A DNA stretch of 64,000 bases from NCBI GenBank assembly GCA_013396755.1, contig VWZF01004013.1:586105-650104 (forward strand), read 5' to 3'. This DNA comes from Sclerurus mexicanus (Eukaryota; Chordata; Aves; Passeriformes; Furnariidae). The notes under the pieces were generated by a model. It saw only the letters and a list, made by a program, of their open reading frames with translations. It was not told where the DNA came from and searched no databases. The translations under genes were made by a program, and so were the position numbers. Below, one piece after another: positions 25,600 through 36,264 of this stretch (position 1 is the stretch's first letter; each line of letters begins with the position of its first letter).

Positions 25600-25980
25600 G
25601 CGCATGGTGCAGACCATGGTGGAGCAGCTGTGCCTCTGCAGCCCATGGAGGGCCATGGGGGTGCAGAGATCCACCTGCAGCCCATGGAGGAACACATTCT
25701 GGAGCAGGTGGATGTGACCCTGTGATGGAGCAGGGTCCCAGCAGGGACCTGCAGCCCATGGAGAGAGAAGCCCCCACTGGAGCAGGTTTTCCATAGTAGG
25801 ACTTGTGGCTTTTTGAGGAACCCATGCTGGAGCAACTTATTCCTGAAGAACTGCACACCAGGGAGAAGTGACCCATGTGACAGCAGTTTTGCAAAGAACT
25901 GTTGCCTGTGGGATGGACTGACGCTGGAGAGGTTTATGAAGGACTGTCTCCTGTGGGAGGAAAACCACGGGGAAGCAGTG
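25600..25980 (+). repeat. Degenerate tandem repeat inside the LTR
   Basis: Units containing CTGCAGCCCATGGAG start at 25636, 25675 and 25749. More diverged units of the type 'ACCCATGCTGGAGCA' recur to the right near 25822, 25870 and 25915. Spacing is about 37-50 bp. This repeat keeps several frames open on both strands and explains the cluster of overlapping 66-176-codon frames here. They should not be read as genes. Confidence 0.7.
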
Positions 25981-26095
25981 GCAGAATAACCTCCATTCCC
26001 AGTCTCCCTGCACCGCTGAGGGGAAGGAGGTAGAACTTGGAAGGAAGGAGGGGTGGGGGTAGAACTTCTCACTTCTCTGCTCTGATCCTGTTAGT

Positions 26096-26101
26096 AATAA
26101 A
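26096..26101 (+). terminator. AATAAA polyadenylation signal of the LTR
   Basis: A canonical AATAAA lies 185 bp before the LTR end. It fits the inferred orientation, with R/U5 following it. Confidence 0.45.
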
Positions 26102-26286
26102 TATAATTAATATCCCAACTTTGAGTCTGTTTTTCCTGTAATGGTCATCAGTAAGTGACCTCTCCCAGCTCTTATATGAACTCATGAATCCTTCGTTGAT
26201 TTTTCTCTTCTCTGTCCAGTCACAGAGAGGAGGGAGAGAGTGGCTTTAGTGGCTACCTGGCATTCAGACAGGGTCAACCCACTACA

Positions 26287-26924
26287 AAAGTTTTCTCTTC
26301 CCTGAAGGTTTTGAATAAGATCTTAAAGTGACAGCTAAGGATTGCTAGAGCATTTTCAAAGTGAGATCATTTCTTATTCTCATCTTGGTGCTTTAGTATC
26401 TCTCCTCTTTCTTCTTATATACCTACTGCTGTTTGAAAACTGCTATAAAGCAAAAAATTATTCTTCATTTGCCTATGCAAATGCTGCACCACTAGAATCT
26501 GATTCTTTCATTTTAGGAAGTTGGAGGAACTTTTTTTTTTTTGAGTAGTGTCAGTCACAATTATTTCAATATGCTTAGATGTTGCAGAACTCTTAAGGCA
26601 TATCTGCTATTTATTGAGACTGTTTTAAGGTACTACTGAGTTAATATTTCTTCTCTTTTAGTTGATGCCTGTCATGGAAGACCTTTTGTACACACAAACA
26701 GTGGTGCCAATGCATGACTAAGTCTGTAAAGGCTTATAGCTTGCACACTTTACATGGCATAGCCTTTGTCTGTTTCTTCTTCCTTTAAAATCAACCATGA
26801 ATACTTTCATCCACCAGTACAGTGTTTTGCATTCCTTTAATTGGAAAGTCAGTAATAGAGAAAAGCAACCTTATGCTTTATCCACCTAGTGCAGTCTACT
26901 ACTCTTTTATACCAAGTGTCAGAA
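26287..26924. other. AT-rich spacer between LTR and CR1
   Basis: No frame above 68 codons. A run of T is present near 26530-26541. No repeat is recognised. The exact left end of the next CR1 is uncertain by a few tens of bases. Confidence 0.6.
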
Positions 26925-27312
26925 GCCTCTGCTCTTTCAATTTAAAGCCATTCTCCCTTGTCCCATCACAACACACCTTTGTAAAAAGTCTCTCTCCAGC
27001 CTCCTCGAAGGTCCCCTTTAGGTATTGGAAGGCTGCTGTAAGGTCTCCCTGGATCCTTCTCTTCTCCAGGTTGTCCTCAGCCTGTCCTCACAGAAGAGGT
27101 GGTCCAACCCTGTGATCATTTCTGTGGCGCTTGCTGGACTCCAACAGATCTACATCCTTCTTATTTTGGAGGTCCTATTGCTAGACTCAGAACTCAAGAT
27201 GGGATCTCATGAAAGCAGAGTAGATGAGCAGAATCACCTCTCTTGGCATGCTAGTCACGCTGCTTTTGATGCAGCCCAGGGTATCATTGCAGCCTAGTAT
27301 AATGGCACTTTC
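26925..27312 (-). mobile_element. CR1 LINE fragment, end of ORF2 (antisense, lacks the 3' end)
   Basis: On the minus strand the segment runs from a 'GCIKSS..ASRE' stretch near 27290-27230, through the 'RPHLEY'-equivalent region, to the 'GDLTAAFQYLKG' region near 27060-27010 and on to 'GTRENGFKLK' near 26960-26935. This is the C-terminal part of CR1 ORF2. The usual CR1 3' tail is missing. CR1 copies start copying at the 3' end, so a piece lacking it has lost that end after insertion, by deletion or rearrangement. The copy belongs to the 'AAFQYLK' type, like the copy at 43470. Confidence 0.82.
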
Positions 27313-27619
27313 CAACAAGCAGTAAGGAAAATTTTATATATTAGTACCAACCACCAGATTTCTTGCTGTTACAGAAATCTGCCTGAATTTATGTATATCA
27401 CATTTGCTGATTATGAAGCATTTTAAGAATAATTTCATAGCAAAAACATTTGCACAAAACCCAGAAAAATCAGTTACTGATAGAACTACATCATGCCCAA
27501 TGCTAATTATCTCCTCCCCACTCTTTACTACCTTTCAGCCTTCAAGTGTTTGTTTTCCTATAGTTCCATGACTGTGTACAAGGTTTTGTTTAGCCTGAAC
27601 ACTGTGAGGCAAATGTTAT
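27313..27619. other. Spacer between two divergent CR1 pieces
   Basis: About 300 bp of AT-rich sequence with no recognised repeat and no open frame of note. Confidence 0.6.
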
Positions 27620-28036
27620 TTTCCTGTGGGAAGACTTTGTGCTGTGTTGGGTTGTTTAGCCTGGTGAAAAGGACACTCAAGGGAGACCTTATCGCTCTCT
27701 ACAACTACTTGAAAGGAGGTTGTAGCAAGGTGGGGGTTAGTTTCTTCTCCCAGGTAACAAGTGAGAAAATGAGAGGAAATGGGCTCCAGTTGTGTCAGAG
27801 GAGGTTTAGATTCGATACTAGAAAAAATTTCTTCACTGAGGGGGTGGTCAGGCATTGATTGCATCAGGCTTCCCAGGGAAGCGGTGGGACCACCATCCCT
27901 GTAAGCTTTCAAAAAATATGTGTGCATGTAGCACTTGGGGACACTGTTTAGTGATGAACACAGTGGTGCACTAAGGTAATGTTTGGACTTGATGATTTTG
28001 GAGGTCTTTTTCAACCTAAAAGATTCTACAATTGGA
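27620..28036 (+). mobile_element. CR1 LINE, 5'-truncated copy with its 3' end
   Basis: Plus-strand translation gives the C-terminal CR1 ORF2 segment: 'GLFSLVKRTLKGDLIALYNYLKGGCSKVGVSFF' in blocks, then 'RGNGLQLCQRRFRFDTRKNFFTEGVVRH', followed by the non-coding 3' part and a terminal 'TTGATGATTTTGGAGGTC...CAACC' stretch with a short tail near 28020-28034. It is the same 'LIALYNYLK' type as the copy at 49596-49985. A 121-codon open frame (27493-27858) runs through it, but its first third is unrelated sequence, so this is a remnant and not a gene. The 5' boundary is good to about 20 bp. Confidence 0.9.
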
Positions 28037-30689
28037 TTTGTACCTACTACAGGGTGACCAAAATTTTGAATTCTACAGCTGTTACTATAGACAGGGTATT
28101 TTATAGTATAAAAAGTCCTTTATTCCAGAGAGAATTGGCAAAGTTGTAGCAATAATGACTTTAATAAGCGCTGTATAACTTAAGACCCCAAGGAACTGGT
28201 TAGTTAAATTATTATAGAAACAGCCATTCAACATTCCTAAATAGCTATAGAAAATCTTTCTATGTCAATTTTTTTATATACTAAATGTTTATCTTTATTG
28301 ATGACATCTCAAAGGATAACGTCATTAAAAGTAAAAAATAATGTTCTAATTTTATTTAAAAATTGTTTAAATTTAAAAATACTTGGATATTGTAGGTAAT
28401 GATGTAATAATGATCCTTTTCCAACTTGTTTGCAGATAAGGGTATTCACCTTATAAATATATGAACTCTTAAGTTTACATTTTCATCAGGAAACTTATTC
28501 TTAGAAATTATGCAAGTGAGCATATGAATGTCATTGCAAGATTCTAAAAAAACAAAAAGCAGACACATTTCTAAGAACAGGTTGCCACCAAACGAAAAAT
28601 ATTAACTGGTCATTTTTTAAGTTGTTTAAAGTTGCCAAGGTGTGAATCCATGTGATTGTAATGGACAACCTTTTTCTCCTCACTCTTCCAACTTTCTCAT
28701 GATAACATCAGCATCCAAAGGAATGAGCTAGAAACTCATAGTATAAAAATCCACACAGTCACTTACAGCTTGGCACTTCAGCATCTGCCTTCTGCAGAAG
28801 TAGCAGATGGATTCATTTACCAAAATCATATTTGGTTTCAGTTCTCAGCCTGTCTGTCAGAACATGTTCAGCTTTGCGAAAAGCGAAGCCTGTGTAGTAT
28901 ATTTTGCTCACGTAACGAGAAAGGGGCTTTACCATTCTCTAACCATAATACATTTTTTTTTCCCCACTAACAATCACAAAAATAGTTATATAGCACCACC
29001 CCTTCTTGTCCAGCTTACTTATGGCTTACATGTCAAAGAGAAGTCAGTGCTACAGTTACTGGGAGACTTCCCCCATTTAACGCTCCCCTCACTTAACCTT
29101 ATGCACATTTGAGTCTCAAGGTGCAGCACAGACAGTTCACACAATCTGCAGGCTCCCCAGGAGCTGGGAATGTGAGTTAAAAACAAGGCCACCAGACTAG
29201 CAATCTGTATGGAGGTCCCTCTTTCAGAAATGTGTGTTCCTCTACTACACCACTCTCTTGTTATCTAATCTATAAAGAATAAATGAGAAGCCAGAAGAAA
29301 ATTACTTATGAGTAAACAGTCTATCCTATCCAATTTTATTGTAATATTGGAAGAGAATGGCACCAAATATCTGCGAAGGCATAAAAGGCTTTTCTATACA
29401 ATTACAAGATTGTTGTTTTTGTTTAACCTGCTTCAGGTATGGAGGGAGATTAATCATCTTTAATATAAAATCTTAGAAGCAGGAACAAACAGACAGAATG
29501 TAATTACGGTTACCTATACAACCCTTACTTGCTATCTATTATGGACATTTCATAAGAAAGCTCAATATTTTTACATCACTTCAAGTTTCTTTCTCAGCAT
29601 CAGAATATTACATCATGTCCCTAAGTAGTTTGAGCCTAAAGTTTTGTCATAAATTTTATCAGATTGTATTTGCTCTCTTGCCTTTATTTGCAATGATCAG
29701 TTGAAGAGTAGAAGACTGTACATTTTATCCCAGAGAATATCTGAGAAAAAAATAATAAAAAAAAAATGATGTTCACAGGTTCACAGTAGCATCAGAAGAA
29801 CAAAGAAGATGATAACAGACACTAAACCTCTAAAGTATGTGAACAGTAAGCCAAGAAATATAGAAAAGTATAAAGAGATAATACTTTCAATATATGCCAA
29901 GTTTATGATTCAGTTGGTGTAACAGAGACTTGATGGGATAATCCATATGATGGGAAATTAATACATATGAAAAACCTTGTTCAAGAAATGCAAGCAAGGG
30001 AATAAAGGATGAGGATCACTAAGGCATACATTTGATCTAGGTCAATCCTTTCAACGACAACAGCACTGCTGAAAAACTGAGCAATGATAAGAGTACTAAA
30101 AGCTGTGCACAACCATCATTACATAGTTCCAACATTAAACAGTAAACCAAGATCGCACAGAGAGAGGAATTAGCAGATTCATACCGAGAACAAAAGTTCA
30201 TGATAATGAGAGGTACTAACTGTGCAGACAATTCCAGGAATACAGATGAACTAAGTCTGTCCAGCAAGCTCTTAGAATCCATTGACAATTATTGGTTAGA
30301 GATAGAAAAGGAAATGTCTCGTGTGTTTTACTCTAACTAGGTAGAAGGAACTGCCTGAGAATACCATCCTTAGAAGGCAGCTCAGAGTGGCACTGAATTT
30401 ACAATATTCATAATTTTTAAATGGTGATAATAAACAATTTTAAAAAGTCACAGCTTTCAGAAAAGTGGATTTTACTAAACTACATGACTAGTAGATAAGC
30501 TTTCATAAAGAGCTTGGTCTGAGAAAAATGAGTAAGATGAGCTGAAAATCCAGTAAATAAAAAATACTGAAGCCACAGTTAGATAATAAATTTGTCTAAC
30601 TGCAAGTGAGCACAAGAAATAAACATACACTAAAAATTGGATGCATTTACAAAAAGCACAAAATTGTAGCAGAAGCATGTAGGAGCAGA
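28037..30689. other. AT-rich DNA, no gene seen
   Basis: The longest frame is 101 codons (plus, 28807-29112), with no recognisable motif. I found no repeat family. An A-run of about nine bases lies near 29758-29766. Confidence 0.6.
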
Positions 30690-30875
30690 TTTTGTGCCCC
30701 AGTTCAGGCCCGGACAGAGTTAATTATCCCGCAGTTGCCGTGAGGGTGCAGAGCCTGGAGCCACGTGGGCATGTCTGGGTTGTTGCTCCATACCACCCAT
30801 GTCATTGTTGGTTTGGGATTTTTAAGTGGCAAAAAGTAGGAGGCCAGAGATTTATAGATCAGACAGCTCAATTCT
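30690..30875 (+). mobile_element. Possible LTR fragment
   Basis: A G+C-rich island within AT-rich sequence reads 'GGCCCGGACAGAGTTAAT...GTGCAGAGCCTGG...GTTGTTGCTCCATACCACC...'. This wording resembles U3 segments of LTRs that I remember from bird genomes, but I cannot place it in a family and see neither TG...CA ends nor a polyadenylation signal. It could equally be an unrelated single-copy GC-rich segment. The strand is the one in which the resemblance reads. Confidence 0.3.
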
Positions 30876-33068
30876 GACTCCCAGGAAATTTTTCACAACA
30901 AAATTAATAATTCCTGAGTTAATAATAAAAAATAAGAAAAGGGTTAAAGAAAAATCTGGATTTGTCACAAGTAAATGAAGTGCAGGGAATCTAATTTTCT
31001 TTCTATAGCATAAAGCTAAATTCCCCCTACTTATGAAACACTGCATAGGCTGACTCCCTCCCATCTTTTCTAACCTTTTGATAACATGATTCAGAGCAAT
31101 GTGTATATTTTCTTCAACAGAAAACTCAGTTTCCTGGCAAAGTGATGCAAAAGGGGTAAAGAATAAGGAGAAATGCACATTTAGCTGCAGTAAAAGTCGG
31201 GTTTTGGAAATTATTATTTCAGATTAAGAAAATGGTCTCTATAGTAGCATAAACAAAATTGTGAATGGTAGTTCATTCAGTTATTTCTCATAAATGAGTT
31301 GCTATATACCTTTAATTCTCCCTTAATTCTCTCAATGCAGCCTTTAATTCTCTGTACTTTTCCCTGTTTCACCCTTCTTTTCAATGTGGAGAAGACCAGA
31401 AATCTTTATAAGGTATTTAAGATTCTGTTGTACCACAGGGCTATCCAGCAGCATAATGATGTTCTTTATTTTGTTTTCCTCTATTTCTTCCCTAATAGTT
31501 TCTTAAACTCTGATTGCTTTTTTGATCACACCAAACTGAGGTTTTTGGAGAAGTATCTACTAAAATCCCAATAACCACTATTACTCGGTAACAGGGTAAC
31601 TGGGAGACCAACACTTGAAATATTAGGTTAGGAGGTTTTTTTTCCTTATTACCTACATTTGCTGTTTACTGTCTTCTTTAGTCAGTAACTAAAATACATC
31701 TGCCTTTCTTCACAACCCATATCTGTTTTACCCTGGATATTAGTTCTTGAATAATTTATATTGTTAGCAAATACTGTCACCTCGATAGTTAAAAACTTCT
31801 GAATAACATTTATGTGCATGTTAAAGACCTTTTCAGAGAGATCTCTTTGAGATTCCAATATTGAGCTCTCACCAATATGAAAGATAATCATCTATTTCTC
31901 ATCTTTCGTGCAATACCAGCAGAAATGGTAAAGTCCTTTATTATTTATTTTTACCAAATATAAATTAGCAGAATAGTGTAATTATAAATAGTATGCATGT
32001 ACTTAGTAACACAGTGATGGCAATATCAGACCAATGTATAAGCATTTTACTAAGTATATGAGCAATGTGATCACCAGAGTGACAAGGATGGTTGTAGGTG
32101 TACTAGAAACCATCCAAGTAACAAAAAATTGCCAGAGAATGGATAAGTGACTGCAAATAGGCAGAACATCCTCCAGAATGTCTGACAAGACAAAAGAAAA
32201 CAACACAAACATAGCCAAGAGCAGAGGAGAGCACCTTATTTGTGAGGGGGTGATAGCAATAAAATATTAGGGAAGGAAAAACATGAAAGAAGGCAACTTC
32301 AGTTTTGACTAGTCTTGTAGATGAGCTCTCACACTGAGAGCTCTTCACTTTCACCTTCTTCAGCTAGGGGAAACCAAGGGCCAGACCCATCAATGCTAAC
32401 TGTACAGTACAAGCCCCATGGCACTGGAGACTTAGGTAATTTAGAAAATAGAAGCTTACAGTTAGTATACATAGTGATGATTAATATTGAATGAGATTTA
32501 ACTAATAGCACAAAACATGTTGGTAGCGAGCAAATTTAGTAAATTATAGTGTTGCAGCTGAGAATTGGACTGACCTGTCAGTCTTCCCAACATTCCCATC
32601 ACAGTGATCTCTGGTTCTCTGAATATAGATAGATATACATATATACTTATGCATTTTCCCTGAGATCCAGCTACTGCCTATTCAATCACATTAAGAAAAG
32701 AGTGTAGTATCTGCTAATATTGATTATATTAGAATATGTTTCAATGTTGATTTCTTTCCATTTATATCTTTGGCAGTTTAGTAAATGCCTCACCACTGTT
32801 TGCTGGCCCACAGTGTAGAACAAAGGGTTGTGCCACTTTGCATATACACATGAAAGCATCAAATTTGCTTCCATCTCCAGTGAAACTATCAGTTCCAGTC
32901 TGTGCTCATCATTACCCCTAGAAGCTGTGACTGGCAGGCTGGGCTGATGTTTGGCAGAGAGGTTATAGTGAAACCAGACAGCTTGATATACAGGGCGGAA
33001 ATTCTCTCCTTGGCAATTTCTCAGATGGTTGGGTCTGCACATTGCGCTGGAAGATAGCTTCAGTTAAA
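30876..33068. other. AT-rich DNA, no gene supported
   Basis: Minus frames of 108 (30852-31178) and 118 codons (32686-33042) are present without recognisable domains. A short ATAGATAGATATACATATATAC low-complexity patch lies near 32625-32646. Confidence 0.55.
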
Positions 33069-33120
33069 CAAAAAAAAAAACAAACAAACAAACCAAACAA
33101 ACAAAACACAACAAAAAACC
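33069..33120 (+). repeat. (CAAA)n microsatellite
   Basis: An 11-base A run is followed by CAAA/CCAAA units, about 50 bp in total. There is no recognisable retroposon body on its left. Confidence 0.88.
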
Positions 33121-34380
33121 CAAACACCAAAACTCATTAAGAAATCTCTGAGAATCCATTTCATGTACAGCTGCAGACCTATCAAAAGGCAATGCCTCCC
33201 ATCAGACTACCACATCCTCTCTCATTAGCTTGCCAATGACAGAGGAGCTCAGCAGCCATATACAGTCTGTACCTGCTGCTTGTGTTTATTTTTCTTTTCT
33301 TTGAACAGTGAGAGGATATACATTACATCAGGTCTTGAGTTTGTAGTGCTGATAAATCACACTTGAGGGAACAGTGAAAGCAGTACTTATTTAATAAATA
33401 TATGCTCATATTTCATATCTAATTGCTTCCAATGGGATCCTAAATGCATCCCGTGGAGTGAAGGGAGTACATAAGTCACAAAAGGTAGAAAACATCCGAG
33501 TGATGCATATATTTCTTGTGAGTCATAGAGAAAGCTCAAGAGCAACAGTTGTTTTTGTCACTTTGCTACCTACTACTGCTTCCAGAAGGATGGGGGAGTG
33601 AGAGAAATGAGAGACAAGCCCAAGGAGCAAACAGGAAAAAGCACCAGTAGGAATTAGCATAATACAAGTTAAAGCATAAAGGAGATTTGTATTTCCAAAC
33701 CACTTGATAAATAACCCTTAGATCAACATATATCAAAGGGTAATAAATCCCACTCTTCTTGTAGGAAGACATCATCCTCATTTTAGTTTCACTTACTACT
33801 AATTTATTTATTTACATAACTATAAAAATCTACTTTTAAACTCTCAGGTTCTATATCTACACATGGACAACTCTACATCACAGGCTTCTGTGAATACACT
33901 GAGTCTCAAGAGTTTAGTCCTATTCCAAGGCTAATACATTCAGGTTTTTTACTTTAATGACATTTGTGTTTCTCTTCAGCACAATTTCTGCAAACTCTGA
34001 GGTTCCACATTTCAAGATAACTGATCTGAACTAGATCTTACATAGATCCTTACAAAAGTGGTAATATGAGTTACACACCACCCCTGGTTCAGCTTCATAA
34101 AACAGGCTGGGATCACAAACTGAACAGGGAGCTAACAAGATTTTGACATGAAGCCAAATGTTTCTGGAGAACTTTAGTAGCTGCAAGTTCTCAGGTTCTG
34201 CAAAAAATTACTGGTAGACAGAATAATTAAGTAAACAATATTTATCTCACTCTTCAGCTTTCAATTACAAGACATCACACAAACTTGTTTCATTCACTCA
34301 AAAACCAAACACTAAAAAAACAACCACTTTCCTTACCTACAGGTGACAGAGGTAGGCCTAGTATTTTAAGGGAAAAGCAA

Positions 34381-34400
34381 TTAACACCCATTAACACCCA
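34381..34400 (+). repeat. Perfect 10-bp tandem duplication
   Basis: TTAACACCCA occurs twice head to tail with no mismatch. Confidence 0.9.
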
Positions 34401-36235
34401 GTCTATTTTTGGCCATATAAAGCTAAGCCAGGCTTTAGGCCTCTCCTCTGTGGTAAAAAGCCCTTGTTCTCCAAGGGAGATCAGCTGGTTACAGGTAATG
34501 AGGCTGACTGCCAGACAGCTTGGGCTACAGAGGGCTGAGATATTTACTGTAATTGGGTTAACCTGTGAGCTAAGGCCAGGAACAAAGGTGATGCACTCCT
34601 GGAATTTTCCATGCTCCTGTATAAGCATGCTGAGAGAGCAATTTAAAAGCTTGACTGTCATATTTCTAAGTATAAACCCTTCTGCAGGTGGAAATGCTTA
34701 GATACCATAAGTGCAAGGCTTATTCTGATTCTGAAATCATCCATAAAAGAAGCTAAATGCTAATAATATGCAACTTTACACACACCTTTGATGCCTTTCT
34801 GAGACAGAAGGAAGGTTAGAAAAGGAAGTCCTACCATACACAAAAAACCTGTAATACCAATATTTCCAGTTTTGAGGATCCCTTTTGCCTTATCTTCTCT
34901 CAAGGATTTATGACTCTTAGAATTTTATAAGGTAGTCCTAAGTCATTGCTTCTTTCTGTTACTGTTTTCATTCCCTTTCTCATTTAACATGGCCCATTTG
35001 CCATGTTGAATTAGTGAGCACAGGGCCAGCAACTAAACTTCACCAGGAGATTTTGTTCTTAAGATCTCTCACGCTAAGCAACACTGACTTGCTTTTGTTT
35101 AATAAATATATAGGCTAGTACTCCATTTATCTTCATTTGGTAGCATTTAAATTCTAGCAAAGGAATACAGCATTACACTAATCAGTAAGAATGATGCTAT
35201 CATTATGTTGTTCCAGTGGCTACAAGATAATTAATGTTTAGTGATAGACACATCCAAAATAACATTCATTATGTTATTAATGATTTTAATTAACTCCAAA
35301 TTATTCTGTGTTTTCCAATAAGTTCCCTATATCTAGGAATAAAGCTACACGCATTTTCCAACTCTTAGTCTCTTGCTGATTTTTTTTACTACAAAGATTT
35401 AGCCAGAACTCTCAAATGGCATCTCTGGAAGTTAACTCAAGCTTCCCTCTATTAACTATTTGATTCTCTTTTTTAATTTCTTTATTTTTTACTTTATAAG
35501 AATAAAAGTTGAATAGTAAAGTAATAGGTGCATTTTTTTCAGTATGTTTCACAATATGTCTTGTCTGATGCATTAAGTCGGCCTTGAACAGAATTCTTTC
35601 ACCATCAACAGAGAATGATGCTAAATGCCTCTCTAATAACCTTAAAAAGTCATGTAATGGTCTTGGGGAGATATTTTTTTCCCCCTACCATTGCAAGAAT
35701 CAGGCTGAAACTACTGTAATTTTACTGGACTATTTGTCTTTTAGGAAAGAAACCAGAGACAAATTTTTTCTTGTCTTACCACCACTTCTCATTTAAAAGT
35801 ACTGTTCTTTCAAAGCAGACATTTTTGTTAATGAAAACAGGTCTTCTGACAGTATCATGCAGGTTCTTTATTGATAAACAAAGGAGAGCAGAGCTCCTAG
35901 GTAGTCCAAGCTTCTTTAAAATGTGTGCCTCAAACATGAGAGCCTTATAGACACAGAGAAAAGCTCTATTGTGTCTTCTGATTATGGTTTCTCATCTAGA
36001 AACTGTTTTAAAACATGGATTATTTGGGAACAATTAAGGACATTCTAAAGTCACTGTCACTGGTGGTGGAGGAAGAGTTTAAGCAGTATTACCTTCAGTC
36101 CTGTCAAAACCTACAAATAGACGAATTTAATGCTTCTTAAGACCAGCTCTAATCTAAACTAAATCCAGTAACCTAAATTCTAAACCCTTTCTTTTCTGCT
36201 GCTAGTTATCCTCTCATTTTTAGTTAATAAACTAA

Positions 36236-36264
36236 TGTGTGCGTGTATACATATATATATACAT
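36236..36264 (+). repeat. (GT)n-(AT)n microsatellite
   Basis: TGTGTGCGTGTATACATATATATATACA: a compound alternating purine-pyrimidine tract. Confidence 0.85.

Larger units (their letters stand above)
25272..26286 (+). mobile_element. Solo LTR of an avian endogenous retrovirus, about 1015 bp
   Basis: The segment begins TGTTGGGCTTCTGTGG and ends GGTCAACCCACTACA, giving the TG...CA ends of an LTR, and it is much richer in G+C than its flanks. A TATA-like ATTTAAG at 25448-25454 and an AATAAA signal at 26096-26101 set the plus orientation and a U3-R-U5 layout. The middle (about 25600-25980) consists of degenerate tandem units built on CTGCAGCCCATGGAG (25636, 25675, 25749), so perfect copies are 39 and 74 bp apart. 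I recognise the sequence type from bird genomes but cannot give a subfamily name. No gag, pol, env or primer-binding site follows, so it is a solo LTR. The flanking five or six bases on the two sides do not match, so no target duplication is visible. Confidence 0.82.

Noticed and set aside
25517..25717. 66-codon plus frame with repeated 'CSPWR' motif
   Set aside because: The motif is the translation of the LTR tandem unit. Other frames are open as well, so there is no evidence of coding.
27493..27858. 121-codon plus-strand frame
   Set aside because: Its second half is CR1 ORF2 and its first part is unrelated upstream sequence. It is a repeat remnant.
33069..33120. The CAAA-rich tracts at 1.3, 33.1 and 41.4 kb as tails of one retroposon family
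   Set aside because: The sequences left of the three tracts share no similarity that I can see.
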